NCBI GenBank assembly: GCA_015233565.1
Contig: JADFXM010000002.1
Coordinates: 1-64,000, forward strand
DNA from: Candidatus Rifleibacteriota bacterium
Lineage (GTDB): Bacteria > Muiribacteriota > Ozemobacteria > Ozemobacterales > Ozemobacteraceae
DNA: 64,000 nucleotides
Direction: 5' to 3'
A program made the position numbers and the translations under genes. The number at the start of each line of letters is the position of its first letter. Position 1 is the stretch's first letter. The notes beneath the pieces are model-generated. The model was not told where the DNA came from. It saw nothing but the letters and a program-made list of their open reading frames with translations, and did no database searches. Below are positions 8,935-18,577 of the stretch, piece after piece.

Positions 8935-9959
8935 GCAAAAGCAAAAAGCTCCCCGACAATCAGATAGCCTTCTACCAGACACCTGACGGGGCCATCAACA
9001 TCGAGGTCAGGTATGCCAATGAAAACATCTGGCTTTCCCAGAAACGTATGGCTGAACTTTTCGACTGCACATCGGACAATATCTCCCTCCACCTGAAAAA
9101 TATTTATGCCGAAAAAGAACTTAATGAAAAGGTAACTACCGAGGATTTCTCGGCAGTTCAAAAGGAAGGAAACCGGGAGGTAAATCGTACTATTACTTTT
9201 TATTCTTTGGAAGCCATTATTGCTGTCGGCTATCGGGTAAACTCGGAACGTGGCACACAATTCAGACAATGGGCAATTACCATACTTCAGCAGTATATTC
9301 ATAAAGGATTTGCCTTAGACTCAGACCGTTTCAAATACGGCTCCCGTTTCAGTACCCGTTATTTCGATGACCTGCTTGAAGAAATCAGAGAAATCCGTGC
9401 CAGCGAGCGAATGGCCTATCAGAAAATAACTGACATTTACTCAACTTCAATCGATTATTCAGCCAAAGCTGAAGACACTAAACAGTTTTTCGCCACGGTA
9501 CAGAACAAACTTCATTTTGCCATTACCGGTCAGACTGCGGCGGAAATCATTTTCAAGCGTGCAGACAGCTCAAAACCGAATATGGGGCTTACCTCCTGGC
9601 GGAAATCCCCTGATGGCAAAATAATGCCTTCCGATGTGGTTGTCGCTAAAAATTACCTTGGTAAAGAGGAATTAGACCATCTGAACCGTATAGTTAGCAT
9701 GTATCTGGACTTCGCCGAACTGCAGGCAGTACGAAACTTGCCCATGTATATGAAAGACTGGATTGAAAAATTAAACGCTTTTCTGAAGTTCAGTGAGTAT
9801 GAAATTCTAACGAACTCGGGGAAAATAAGCCATGAAGTCGCGGTTGCGCTTGCGCAGAAACAATTTGAAAAGTTCCGCATTGGACAGGACAAGAGCTTCA
9901 TTTCCGATTTTGATAAAGAAGTAAAGCGTATCATGGGAGAAAAAGATGGCAGCAAATAG
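8931..9959 (+). CDS. RhuM/Fic-associated virulence-protein family
   Basis: 342 residues. The N-terminal part (RYANENIWLSQKRMAELFDCT and TISLHLKNIY-like spacing) is the DNA-binding-like fold of the RhuM family, followed by a segment with FYSLEAIIAVGYRVNSERG that is diagnostic for it. The C-terminal half is helical. RhuM was named from a Salmonella pathogenicity island, but family members are most often found, as here, between hsdS and hsdR of type I restriction loci; their function is not settled. ATGA overlap with hsdS at 8931 and a 14-base overlap with hsdR bind it into the operon. Confidence 0.9.
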   Translation: MSKSKKLPDNQIAFYQTPDGAINIEVRYANENIWLSQKRMAELFDCTSDNISLHLKNIYAEKELNEKVTTEDFSAVQKEGNREVNRTITFYSLEAIIAVGYRVNSERGTQFRQWAITILQQYIHKGFALDSDRFKYGSRFSTRYFDDLLEEIREIRASERMAYQKITDIYSTSIDYSAKAEDTKQFFATVQNKLHFAITGQTAAEIIFKRADSSKPNMGLTSWRKSPDGKIMPSDVVVAKNYLGKEELDHLNRIVSMYLDFAELQAVRNLPMYMKDWIEKLNAFLKFSEYEILTNSGKISHEVAVALAQKQFEKFRIGQDKSFISDFDKEVKRIMGEKDGSK

Positions 9960-12900
9960 AATCACCGAATCTGCCATCGAAGAATTCTCCATCGAACTTC
10001 TTGAAAAACAAGGTTACCAGTACATTTATGGTCCTGATATCGCGCCAGATAGTGAAACTCCTGCCAGGCAATCGTTTGAAGATGTTCTATTGCTTGAAAA
10101 AATGAAAACAGCCGTTGCACGAATAAACCCGACAATTCCAGCGGATGTCAGAGAAGATGCCATCAAACAAATACAGCGCATCCATTCCCCAGAGCTTATT
10201 GCCAACAATGAAACCTTCCATAGAATGCTTACCGAAGGAATAAAGGTTACTTACCAGAAAGATGGCCATAGCAGGGGTGATTTGGTATGGCTTATCGATT
10301 TTAATGAGCCGGAAAACAATGATTATTTAGTTGTAAACCAATTTACTATTATCGAAAACCACGTTAATAAACGTCCCGATGTTATTCTCTTTGTTAACGG
10401 CTTGCCGCTGGTTGTAATCGAACTAAAAAATCCTGTTGATGCAAGCGCAACTGTACATTCTGCCTACAAGCAATTGCAGACCTACAAACAAACTATTCCC
10501 GCACTTTTAACTTACAATGGATTCCTTATTATCTCTGACGCTTTGGAAGCAAGAGCTGGTTCTCTTTCCTCCGGAATCAGTCGTTTCATGGCTTGGAAAA
10601 GTTCAGATGGAAAAGTCGAAGCCTCACCTTTGATTGGTCAGTTAGAAACCCTTATAAAGGGAATGTTGGGGCGGAAAACTCTTTTAGACCTGATCCGCCA
10701 TTTCATTGTATTTGAAAAATCCAAAAAAGAAGATAAGGCAACCGGCATAATTACTATTCAAACCGTAAAAAAACTTGCTGCCTACCATCAATTTTATGCG
10801 GTCAATCGGGCGGTAGAATCTACGCTCAGAGCATCAGGTTTTATAAAAAAAATTGATTCAACCTCAGAACTTCAATTCGTTGGAGAATCCCCGGAAAGCT
10901 ATGGTACTTTGCCCGGAGTCAAGTCACAGCCTGTTGGAGATAAAAAAGGCGGTGTTGTTTGGCATACGCAAGGGTCTGGCAAATCCCTGTCCATGGTTTT
11001 TTATACGGGTAAAATCGTTCTTGCTATGGATAATCCTACTGTTGTCGTCATTACAGATCGAAACGATCTGGACGACCAGCTTTTTGATACCTTTGCTTCA
11101 TCAAAACAGCTTTTAAGGCAAGAACCTGTCCAGGCAGACAACCGGGAGCAATTGAAAGATCTCTTGAAAGTAGCCTCTGGTGGAGTAATTTTTACGACCA
11201 TCCAGAAATTCCAGCCGGAAGAGGGCAATGTTTACGAAAAATTATCCGACCGTACCAATATAATTGTTATCGCGGATGAAGCCCACAGAACGCAATACGG
11301 TTTTAAGGCTAAAACCATTGACGATAAAGATAAAATGGGAAATGTAGTCGGGAAAAAAGTTGTTTATGGATTTGCCAAATACATGCGTGACGCTCTTCCC
11401 AAGGCAACTTATCTTGGTTTTACCGGCACTCCGATTGAAAACAACGATGTCAATACTCCAGCAGTGTTTGGAAACTATGTTGATATCTACGATATTTCCC
11501 AGGCGGTTCAAGATGGTGCAACGGTCCGCATATTCTACGAAAGTCGTCTGGCAAAGATAACCTTAAGTGAAGAAGGCAAGAAACTCGTTAAAGAACTTGA
11601 TGATGAGCTTGAACAGGACGAACTTTCAGAGACTCAAAAAGCCAAAACAAAATGGACACAACTGGAAGCGCTTATCGGTAGTGCCAATCGTATTAAACAG
11701 ATTGCCAGAGACATTATAACTCACTTTGAGCTACGTCTGGAAGTTATGGACGGAAAAGCCATGATCGTTACCATGTCACGCCGCATTGCTGCCGAGCTGT
11801 ATAAGGCTATCGTTGAACTGAAACCGCAGTGGCACAACGACGATCTGAAAAAAGGTGTCATCAAAGTTGTTATGACTTCAGTATCTTCAGATGGTCCGGA
11901 AATTTCAAAACACCATACTACAAAAGAGCAACGCAGAACCTTAGCTGAGCGGATGAAAGACCCGGAAGACGAGCTGAAGCTTGTTATTGTCCGGGATATG
12001 TGGCTCACTGGCTTTGATGTTCCTTCCCTCCACACCCTCTATATCGACAAACCGATGAAGGGACATAACCTGATGCAGGCAATTGCACGAGTAAATCGTG
12101 TGTACAAAGACAAAACCGGTGGACTGATTGTCGATTATCTCGGTATTGCCTCAGACCTCAAAAAAGCCCTTTCTTTCTACTCTGACTCCGGAGGAAAAGG
12201 AGACCCAGCACTTGCTCAAGAACAGGCAGTTCAGTTGATGCTGGAAAAACTGGAAGTTGTTTCTCAGATGTTCCATGGTTTCGGTTATGAAGATTATTTC
12301 GAATCTGGTACAGGAAAAAAGCTTTCTCTTATTCTTGCCGCCGAAGAGCATATTCTCGGCCTTGAAAATGGCAGGAAGCGTTTTATTGATGTAGTAAATG
12401 CTCTGTCCCAAGCATTTTCAATTGCAATACCGCATGAACAGGCAATGGATGTCAGGGATGAAGTTGCTTTTTTTCAAGCAGTAAAATCAAGATTGGTTAA
12501 GTTTGATGTTTCTGGCACTGGAAAAACTGACGAAGAAATAGAAACAGCGATAAGACAGGTTATCGATAAAGCTTTGGTAACCGAACAAGTCATTGATGTT
12601 TTCGATGCAGCAGGCATAAAAAAGCCGGACATTTCGATTCTTTCAGAAGAGTTTCTTGTCGAAGTAAAAAACATGGCGCACAAAAAAATGGCGCTTGAAG
12701 TTTTGAAAAAATTACTCAATGACGAAATAAAATCCCGTTCAAAAAAGAACCTTGTACAAAGCAAGACTTTGATGGAAATGCTGGAAAACTCTATAAAAAA
12801 ATACCATAACAAAATTTTGACTGCCGCTGAAGTAATAGAAGAGCTCATTGAACTTTCAAAAGAAATCCACGAAATGGACAAAGAACCAAAGGAAATGGGA

Positions 12901-13191
12901 TTGTCTGATTATGAATACGCCTTTTATACGGCCATTTCAAACAACGACAGCGCCCGCCAAGTAATGGAAAAAGATAAATTGCGGGAACTTGCAGTGGTTC
13001 TCTATGAAAAAGTTAAGGAAAATGCATCAATTGACTGGACTATCAAGGAAAGTGTAAAAGCCAAACTAAAAGTCATAGTGAAACGCATATTGCGCCAGTA
13101 TGGATATCCACCCGACATGCAAATGTTGGCCACGGAAACGGTCTTGAGGCAGGCTGAATTAATTGCAGATGAATTGACACATGGAAAATGA
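9946..13191 (+). CDS. hsdR: Type I restriction endonuclease/translocase subunit
   Basis: 1081 residues, normal for the family. The N-terminal nuclease has PDVILFVNGLPLVVIELK with Asp145 and Glu159-x-Lys161 as PD-(D/E)XK residues. The motor has Walker A WHTQGSGKS (about 339-347), DEAH at about 443-446, and helicase motif VI HNLMQAIARVNR. The C-terminal 300 residues form the helical part that docks on the HsdM/HsdS core. It pulls DNA using ATP and cuts at a distance from unmodified sites. Everything needed is present, so cleavage would depend on whether the frameshifted hsdS gives a working subunit. Last gene of the operon; the reading frame starts inside the RhuM-like gene. Confidence 0.95.
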   Translation: MAANRITESAIEEFSIELLEKQGYQYIYGPDIAPDSETPARQSFEDVLLLEKMKTAVARINPTIPADVREDAIKQIQRIHSPELIANNETFHRMLTEGIKVTYQKDGHSRGDLVWLIDFNEPENNDYLVVNQFTIIENHVNKRPDVILFVNGLPLVVIELKNPVDASATVHSAYKQLQTYKQTIPALLTYNGFLIISDALEARAGSLSSGISRFMAWKSSDGKVEASPLIGQLETLIKGMLGRKTLLDLIRHFIVFEKSKKEDKATGIITIQTVKKLAAYHQFYAVNRAVESTLRASGFIKKIDSTSELQFVGESPESYGTLPGVKSQPVGDKKGGVVWHTQGSGKSLSMVFYTGKIVLAMDNPTVVVITDRNDLDDQLFDTFASSKQLLRQEPVQADNREQLKDLLKVASGGVIFTTIQKFQPEEGNVYEKLSDRTNIIVIADEAHRTQYGFKAKTIDDKDKMGNVVGKKVVYGFAKYMRDALPKATYLGFTGTPIENNDVNTPAVFGNYVDIYDISQAVQDGATVRIFYESRLAKITLSEEGKKLVKELDDELEQDELSETQKAKTKWTQLEALIGSANRIKQIARDIITHFELRLEVMDGKAMIVTMSRRIAAELYKAIVELKPQWHNDDLKKGVIKVVMTSVSSDGPEISKHHTTKEQRRTLAERMKDPEDELKLVIVRDMWLTGFDVPSLHTLYIDKPMKGHNLMQAIARVNRVYKDKTGGLIVDYLGIASDLKKALSFYSDSGGKGDPALAQEQAVQLMLEKLEVVSQMFHGFGYEDYFESGTGKKLSLILAAEEHILGLENGRKRFIDVVNALSQAFSIAIPHEQAMDVRDEVAFFQAVKSRLVKFDVSGTGKTDEEIETAIRQVIDKALVTEQVIDVFDAAGIKKPDISILSEEFLVEVKNMAHKKMALEVLKKLLNDEIKSRSKKNLVQSKTLMEMLENSIKKYHNKILTAAEVIEELIELSKEIHEMDKEPKEMGLSDYEYAFYTAISNNDSARQVMEKDKLRELAVVLYEKVKENASIDWTIKESVKAKLKVIVKRILRQYGYPPDMQMLATETVLRQAELIADELTHGK

Positions 13192-13361
13192 ATAGATGTT
13201 TGGTATGATAGACTTTGGATTAACAAGCAGGTGAGCTTCACATAAAATCACCGAAACACTTTTAAACAGAAATCCTGCGATACCCATTGGATACGCCCTA
13301 CATCTTAAAGAAAAGAAAGCCCCAGAGTCTGTATAAATTGCACCCGGTACGGCTTTTGAAT

Positions 13362-13646
13362 TTATAGAACTTTCTGACCCTGCGCCCGGAGAATTTTCAA
13401 AATGAATGGAGATACTCTTCTAATTTCATCAGTCGAAAGAATTCCCTTTCCGTTCTCCTGTTTTTCCTGTTCCTTGTTGCTTTCTTTCGGCAGTTCAAGG
13501 GACAGAGGGAATTTACGCCAGATTACAATCTGGTGTAACAGCAACCGGACTGCTTGAGAGAGCGTGAGTCCTAATTCTGAAATTATTTTCTCTGCATCCT
13601 CTTTAAGAATTTTGTCGGTTCTGACATGTATAAAAACATCGGGCAT
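13362..13646 (-). CDS. RelB/DinJ-family antitoxin, apparently without its toxin
   Basis: 94 residues from the ATG at 13646, chosen because a strong ribosome site (aaaaggaggaag) sits 6-8 bases upstream; an upstream in-frame start would add 31 atypical residues. The first 50 residues (FIHVRTDKILKEDAEKIISELGLTLSQAVRLLLHQI) are the ribbon-helix-helix DNA-binding fold of RelB/DinJ antitoxins. The tail is Glu/Lys-rich and probably disordered, as toxin-binding ends are. In RelBE pairs the toxin usually follows directly, but the 170 bases before hsdR hold no RelE/YafQ-like gene. It is therefore an orphan, or acts on a toxin elsewhere. Confidence 0.8.
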   Translation of the reverse strand: MPDVFIHVRTDKILKEDAEKIISELGLTLSQAVRLLLHQIVIWRKFPLSLELPKESNKEQEKQENGKGILSTDEIRRVSPFILKILRAQGQKVL

Positions 13647-14096
13647 ATTTTTCTTCCTCCTTTTCAGTACTACTAAAAATACTTTACCGGTTTTGCGCAC
13701 ATTACCCCCCCTCAGCGAAAAAAAAGCTGACAAATGCACCAGAACACCTGGTGAAAATGGATTTTGTCAACACAAATACTATTTAACCATTAGAAAAAAT
13801 GTTAATGATCAACACACTCTTGGTACTAATTGCCATGAAAATCACCTCACCATAATATTGAATTGTTGAAAAATTTCTAGAAATAATTCCCTAAATTCCG
13901 TGTCACTCGGACTTTCCTATTTTTCCGCCGGCAATATTCACACCAAACTTCCTTTAAAATTGGAAGACTATATTTTCAACAACAGTCGTAGCAGAAATCG
14001 TAAAAATCATTTGGCGGACTGTTCCAAACGCTCCTCCCAATGCTTCCATGAACGATATCAAAGAAGCCCAAAAATTGCTTCTTCTGGTTTCACAAC
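13647..14096. other. Intergenic region between the antitoxin and DUF6908 genes
   Basis: 450 bases. It contains the antitoxin ribosome site at its left edge and otherwise AT-rich sequence. Short frames on the + strand (13564-13869, 13900-14175) lack ribosome sites and are antisense to known genes in part. I see nothing else in it. Confidence 0.5.
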
Positions 14097-14489
14097 TCAC
14101 AAGTTCTGTTGGTTTTTAATATTTCTCAGCCAGAGATTGGCAAAACTGGCAATGTCTGCTTGCAAACGGGGTTGATAGGATTCTATTTTCCCTTCTTCAT
14201 TGTATTTAACTGCGTCCTGGAAAGTTCCTAAATAGTCTTGCCTTATAGAAGTGGGATATACAAAGCCGTCCAGAGCCAGAATCATGACGACTTCAGGATC
14301 AGCCATAAGATCACCATTCTGGACTCCATAGTGACTTAGCGAAATTAGCTTCCCCATTGCATTTTCACTGATTTTTTCGATAATCACCGGCATGTAAGAA
14401 CTGGAGCGGCTGATCTTAGCATAATCGTTAACCATTTGGTTCACCAAGGCTTGGAAAGTTTTAGTTGCGGACTTATTTAAACTTTTCAT
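14097..14489 (-). CDS. DUF6908-like small protein
   Basis: 130 residues, with a clear ribosome site (caggaggg) about 6 bases before the ATG at 14489. The layout resembles DUF6908 proteins found on plasmids and integrated elements: a start-proximal helix (ATKTFQALVNQMV), a strand-rich centre ending in PEVVMILALDG, and a C-terminal YQPRLQADIASFANLWLRNI helix that is the family's recognisable end. Function unknown; the family travels with mobile elements, which suits this island. Transcribed alone on the minus strand, divergent from the IetAS-like pair. Confidence 0.65.
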   Translation of the reverse strand: MKSLNKSATKTFQALVNQMVNDYAKISRSSSYMPVIIEKISENAMGKLISLSHYGVQNGDLMADPEVVMILALDGFVYPTSIRQDYLGTFQDAVKYNEEGKIESYQPRLQADIASFANLWLRNIKNQQNL

Positions 14490-14715
14490 AATCGCCCTCC
14501 TGTTGCATTTCCTATAATAAAAACACAGGATTTCCCAGAAAAAGTCAAGGAACTTTTAGGAAAACGGCTTTGTCACAAATGCCATCAATATATATTGGGA
14601 AGCTGCAATCATAAATGATTCTATCAACTTCAGAATTCTTTTGGAATATTCTAGAAAATTGTTTTCATTACTGATAGAATGGTTACAGATCCTTTGATAT
14701 CTGAGTTGCATACCC

Positions 14716-15711
14716 ATGGTAAATCACAATCAGTTAAAAACCTTATTTGGAGCATTTCGAGACCAGAATGAAGCTACATTTCTTCAGGTGGCTGAAAAGA
14801 TAATTGCCGGCGAGTTGGCTTCAAATAACTTTAAAGAAGCTTGCGAACTGAGGAAAATGATTGAAAGACAGAATAAAGCAATGAAAAGCACAATTCAACC
14901 AATGAATCTTGCATATCTTCCACGAGACAGACGGAACGGCGAGAATTTAATTGAGCTGCAAGAGAGCAAAATTTCCTCAGATAAGATTGTTTTCACTAAA
15001 GAAACCGAATTAAAAATCAACAGAGTATTAGAAGAATTTCGTCAAAGAAATTTGCTTGGAAAATATGGTTTAACGCCAAAAAGAAAATTGCTTTTTTGGG
15101 GGAGCCCTGGTTGTGGAAAAACACTAACGGCATTTTTCCTGGGATATGAATTAGGATTGCCAGTCGGGATTTTAAAACTAAATTCTGTGATTTCCAGTTT
15201 TTTGGGTGATACAGCCGGTCATATTCAAAGAGTTTTCGACCTTGCCGAAAAAACTCCCATTGTACTTGTCCTTGATGAAATTGATGCAATTGCAAAAAAT
15301 CGTGATGATCGAAATGATGTGGGAGAGTTAAAACGAGTGGTCAACAGCCTCTTGCAAACCCTGGATTTTTTTAAATCATCACAAAGTATTGTGGTTGCTG
15401 CGAGCAATCATCAATATCTTCTAGATCCAGCTGTTTGGCGCAGGTTTGATGATGTCATTCAATTTCCATTGCCTGAGATTTCCGATATTACTGTTTTTCT
15501 CAATCGTTTTTTGAATGGAATTAATGTGGATTTCACATTTCCTACAGTTGCCAAGTTTTTAAAAGGGTTATCCTTTGCGGATATCGAAAAAAACCTTGTT
15601 GAGGCACTAAAATCAATGATTTTGGAAGGAAGGCAAATCCTTAACAAGGAAGATATACTAAGCCAAGTTAAAGTATTTAAGACTTCTTTGGAAAAAGCAA
15701 AGAAAAAGTAA
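14716..15711 (+). CDS. ietA: AAA+ ATPase of an IetAS-like defence pair
   Basis: 331 residues. Walker A GSPGCGKT is at 129-136 in LLFWGSPGCGKTLTAFFLG; Walker B VLVLDEID has Asp187-Glu188; VAASNHQYLLDPAVWRRFD gives sensor 1 and the arginine finger of a classical AAA+ ATPase. The N-terminal 120 residues are helical and family-specific. The next gene, 10 bases downstream, is a subtilisin-like protease, the pairing that defines the IetAS system (first described as a plasmid incompatibility and toxin-antitoxin-like pair, later shown to protect against phage). The ATPase is thought to control the protease. No clear ribosome site precedes the ATG at 14716, though it is the only sensible start. Confidence 0.85.
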   Translation: MVNHNQLKTLFGAFRDQNEATFLQVAEKIIAGELASNNFKEACELRKMIERQNKAMKSTIQPMNLAYLPRDRRNGENLIELQESKISSDKIVFTKETELKINRVLEEFRQRNLLGKYGLTPKRKLLFWGSPGCGKTLTAFFLGYELGLPVGILKLNSVISSFLGDTAGHIQRVFDLAEKTPIVLVLDEIDAIAKNRDDRNDVGELKRVVNSLLQTLDFFKSSQSIVVAASNHQYLLDPAVWRRFDDVIQFPLPEISDITVFLNRFLNGINVDFTFPTVAKFLKGLSFADIEKNLVEALKSMILEGRQILNKEDILSQVKVFKTSLEKAKKK

Positions 15712-15721
15712 TCAATTCACA

Positions 15722-18161
15722 ATGAATTCCAATTTTCCACCCCTTCCGCTCATACACCCGGAATTTGTTCCACGCCGAAAAGTAATTCCCCCCTTTTCAC
15801 GATTTCCCCAGGAAAGCATCCTCCAGAGCAAGAAGAAGATTGCTCGACTCCTTCCTGAAATATCAAGAATTTCTCGAAGATTAAGAACCCTTTCGGATGA
15901 AGATCGCCGGAACATTTTCCTCAAAATCCAACACGATTTACCAATAGACCTTAGCGGGACAGGATTAAAACCCATTTCTGAAAGAGCCAGTAATATTACA
16001 TTAGTCATCCCAAGGGAAGATAGCCTCGACAAATTGGAGAAAAAAATTAGCGACTTCGGACAAGAAGAAATATTCAAAGGGCACATTAAAGGCGAAAAGC
16101 TTGTTGTACCTTTTCAAGAAATTACTTTAGGCAACCCCTTGGATCGCTTATGTGATGATTTTTTCAACAATTATGAGAAAATAATCAAGTTGCAATGGAT
16201 AAACTGTGAAATTGAATTAGGTTCTTTTGTTCCAGGAAAAAATAAGCAAAGAAAACAACTGGAAGAATACCTTTCCGAACTTGGAAACGAATTTCACTCA
16301 GGAATAGATGGAAACCTGTTCGAACATGAAATGATAAAAGGCACCATTCGGGCAGTAATTCGCTGTAGCGGCAGGCTTTTCAAGAAACTGGTTGAAGGAA
16401 AAGAATGGCAAACAAAAATTTTGTGGTTTGATGAAATACCTGAATTTCAAACCTTCAAAACCACTTTGGATGATTTCAAAATGAGCCATTTGGGTGAACT
16501 CTCTTCGCCCCCTCCAGATAATCCAACGATATGTATTATTGATTCTGGGGTTTCTCCTGGCAATCCTTTTTTAAAACCGGTTGCAAGAGAAGAATTAGTC
16601 AAATCGTTTTTAAAACATTCTCCGGAAGATCCCTATGATAAAACTGGTCATGGGTCAAGCGTTGCTTCTCTTGCTTCATACTACACTTTGGATATAACCA
16701 AAGGTGGAAAAAACGCTGGAAAGGTGGATAGCCAGTGCCCGAGTATTAAATGAGTATGGCAAATCCGAAGATGAGCGACTATTTTCCAAAGTCCTTTCAG
16801 AAGTTGTCGAAACATTTCGTCCATTAGGTGTCAGAATTTTCAATCTTTCAGTGAACATAATCAATCATCTTTGGAATTTGAAAAGTGCAAGGACCGCACC
16901 AAGAAAATCCTGGCTAGCTCGTGCAATTGATCGTTTGTCCCGCGAGAAAGATGTCATTTTCGTCATTAGCACTGGAAATCTTTTAAAAGAAGACGTCAAA
17001 CATTTCATACAAGATACGGAAGGATATCCAGCATATTTTTTCAATGATGAGGCGAAACTTCTTGATCCGGCACAATCTGCCTTGGCGGTTACTGTTGGAT
17101 CGCTGGCACACAGTGTCCTAATTTCCGGAAATGTCCCAAATGTTCAAGCAATTGCAGATAAAAATTTCCCTTCCCCATTTACTCGTTGTGGTTCAGGAAT
17201 AATGGGCGAAATCAAACCGGAAGTTATGGAATATGGTGGAAATCTAGCTTTCAACCAGAACCTTAACACCGTTGTAAATAATCCCTCACTTGATATTATG
17301 GTTGCTTCAAATCGGCTGTCTCCAGCCCTTACACATGATTCCGGAACAAGTTTTGCAACACCGAGAATCTCGTTTAAATTGGCACAAATTCTCAAATCTA
17401 TTGAAGCTCTTGAAAATGTGCAGATTCGACCAGTTTCTGCGCCACTTCTAAGAGCGTTTCTCATTAATTCATCACAGTATCCTGATGAATTACAAAGTTT
17501 TATTGAGACTCTTAAAAAGCAGGTTTCCACCAAACATTGGGCAAATATTACGGGTTACGGGGTTCCGGAGCACGATCGTGCAACAAACTCTGATGAGCAT
17601 TCAGTAGTAATGTTTTACCAAGGAAGTTTGCCGTGTAATCAAGTTGCCCTCTTCGAAATACCTGTGCCAGTAGAGCTGTCAAATTCCAGACGCGAAACCA
17701 AACGCCTTACAATTACTGTTTCATTTGCTCCTGAAGTCCAAAAATGGGGGTTAGATAACTATTTGGGGACAAGTCTGAAATGGAGATTGTTTCGAGGAGA
17801 CATTGACCGTGAAGAAGTCATTGCGGCATTAGGAAAAGAAGATGAGGAAAATTCCCAGGAAAAGCCGGAATTACCAGATGAATTATCCGGCCAGTATGGC
17901 CTTCAACTAAGGTCTAGGGGAACCATTCAACATGATATTTTTGAATGGAAGCAACATAAAGAGCACTTCAGCAATAATTCATATACTTTAGGAATCGCCG
18001 GTTTTGAAAAGTGGGGTAGAAAAGAGCCACCACCTGTTCCTTTTGCTGTTGTGGCAAGATTGGAAGATTGTGGGCAAACCACCGAAATTTATTCTCTCGT
18101 GCAAAATATCCTCACTCGAATCGAAATTTCTTCAAGAGTAAATCATAACGTGGATGATTGA
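15722..18161 (+). pseudogene. ietS: Subtilisin-like serine protease of the IetAS-like pair, frameshifted
   Basis: The protease reads in one frame from the ATG at 15722 to about 16724 and then continues one frame over to 18161, together about 810 residues. All three catalytic residues are present: Asp in CIIDSGV (residue 274), His in GHGSS (residue 310), and Ser in SGTSFATP (codon at 17349-17351). The first two lie before the shift and the serine after it, so neither half can work alone. At the switch, aaggtggata carries either one extra G or lacks two bases; the frame after it reads WIASARVLNEYG, as expected for the family. The C-terminal third is a beta-rich extension typical of this S8 subgroup. 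Either a genuine inactivation, which would be selected if the protease is toxic, or an assembly error. Confidence 0.85.
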
Positions 18162-18390
18162 ACAAGGAGAGAATTTGCTTTTAAGTATAGATACGCCCGG
18201 TAATAGTCCTGGTTACGCTTCTCCGGCTATACAAAATTCAGATTCCTTACATGAAATACTAAGACAAAATTACTTGAAAAAAAATATTTTTTTAGGAAAA
18301 TTTTATTTCCAACGACGATTTTTTGGGGGTATAATTGGGGGTATCTAGTAAAAACCACCGCAGCAAATTCTTTTATTCAAAAGGTTTTTC

Positions 18391-18420
18391 AGCCGCAATT
18401 CGAGCCCCGCTAGCTCTATC
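18391..18420 (+). other. tmRNA/tRNA 3'-end-like attachment site, copy 1
   Basis: TTCGAGCCCCGCTAGCTCTA looks like the T-loop and acceptor end of a tmRNA (which typically ends ..GGTTCGA-TCCCGC-AGCTCCACCA). It is followed at once by a terminator hairpin, as a real tmRNA or tRNA gene would be. No tmRNA body lies upstream. Related copies occur at 23631 and 63739. Such 3'-end fragments are what integrases leave behind at the ends of genomic islands. Confidence 0.5.
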
Positions 18421-18423
18421 GAA

Positions 18424-18458
18424 ATCAAAAAACCCGCTCATCGAGCAGGTTTTTTGAT
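18424..18458. terminator. Bidirectional terminator between ietS and the TOTE gene
   Basis: ATCAAAAAACC-c-GCTC / ATC loop / GAGC-a-GGTTTTTTGAT: a 15-pair stem with one mismatch. The arms carry A and T runs, so it can end transcription from both sides. It lies between two convergent genes and directly after the attachment-like sequence. A close relative of the core hairpin follows the third copy at 63771. Confidence 0.85.
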
Positions 18459-18577
18459 TTTCACCAACATTTTTTCTGCGTGTTAAATTTCAGCCAGAGT
18501 CATCAATTTTTGATGGATATTTACACTTCCCCCAAAAAAGAGAAAATTTTTTCTGCTTTGTTTTATTTTCAAATTAA

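Larger units (their letters stand above)
18162..18577. other. Intergenic region with an attachment-site-like sequence
   Basis: 416 bases separating the IetAS-like pair from the convergent TOTE gene. It contains two similar short strings (gggggtataattgggggtat, 18323-18342), the tmRNA/tRNA-end-like sequence and the terminator listed separately. A short open frame at 18154-18348 overlaps the end of the protease gene and looks random. Confidence 0.6.

Noticed and set aside
18154..18348. 64-codon frame overlapping the end of the subtilase gene
   Set aside because: Low-complexity Gly/Phe-rich end and no family pattern; better explained as intergenic sequence.
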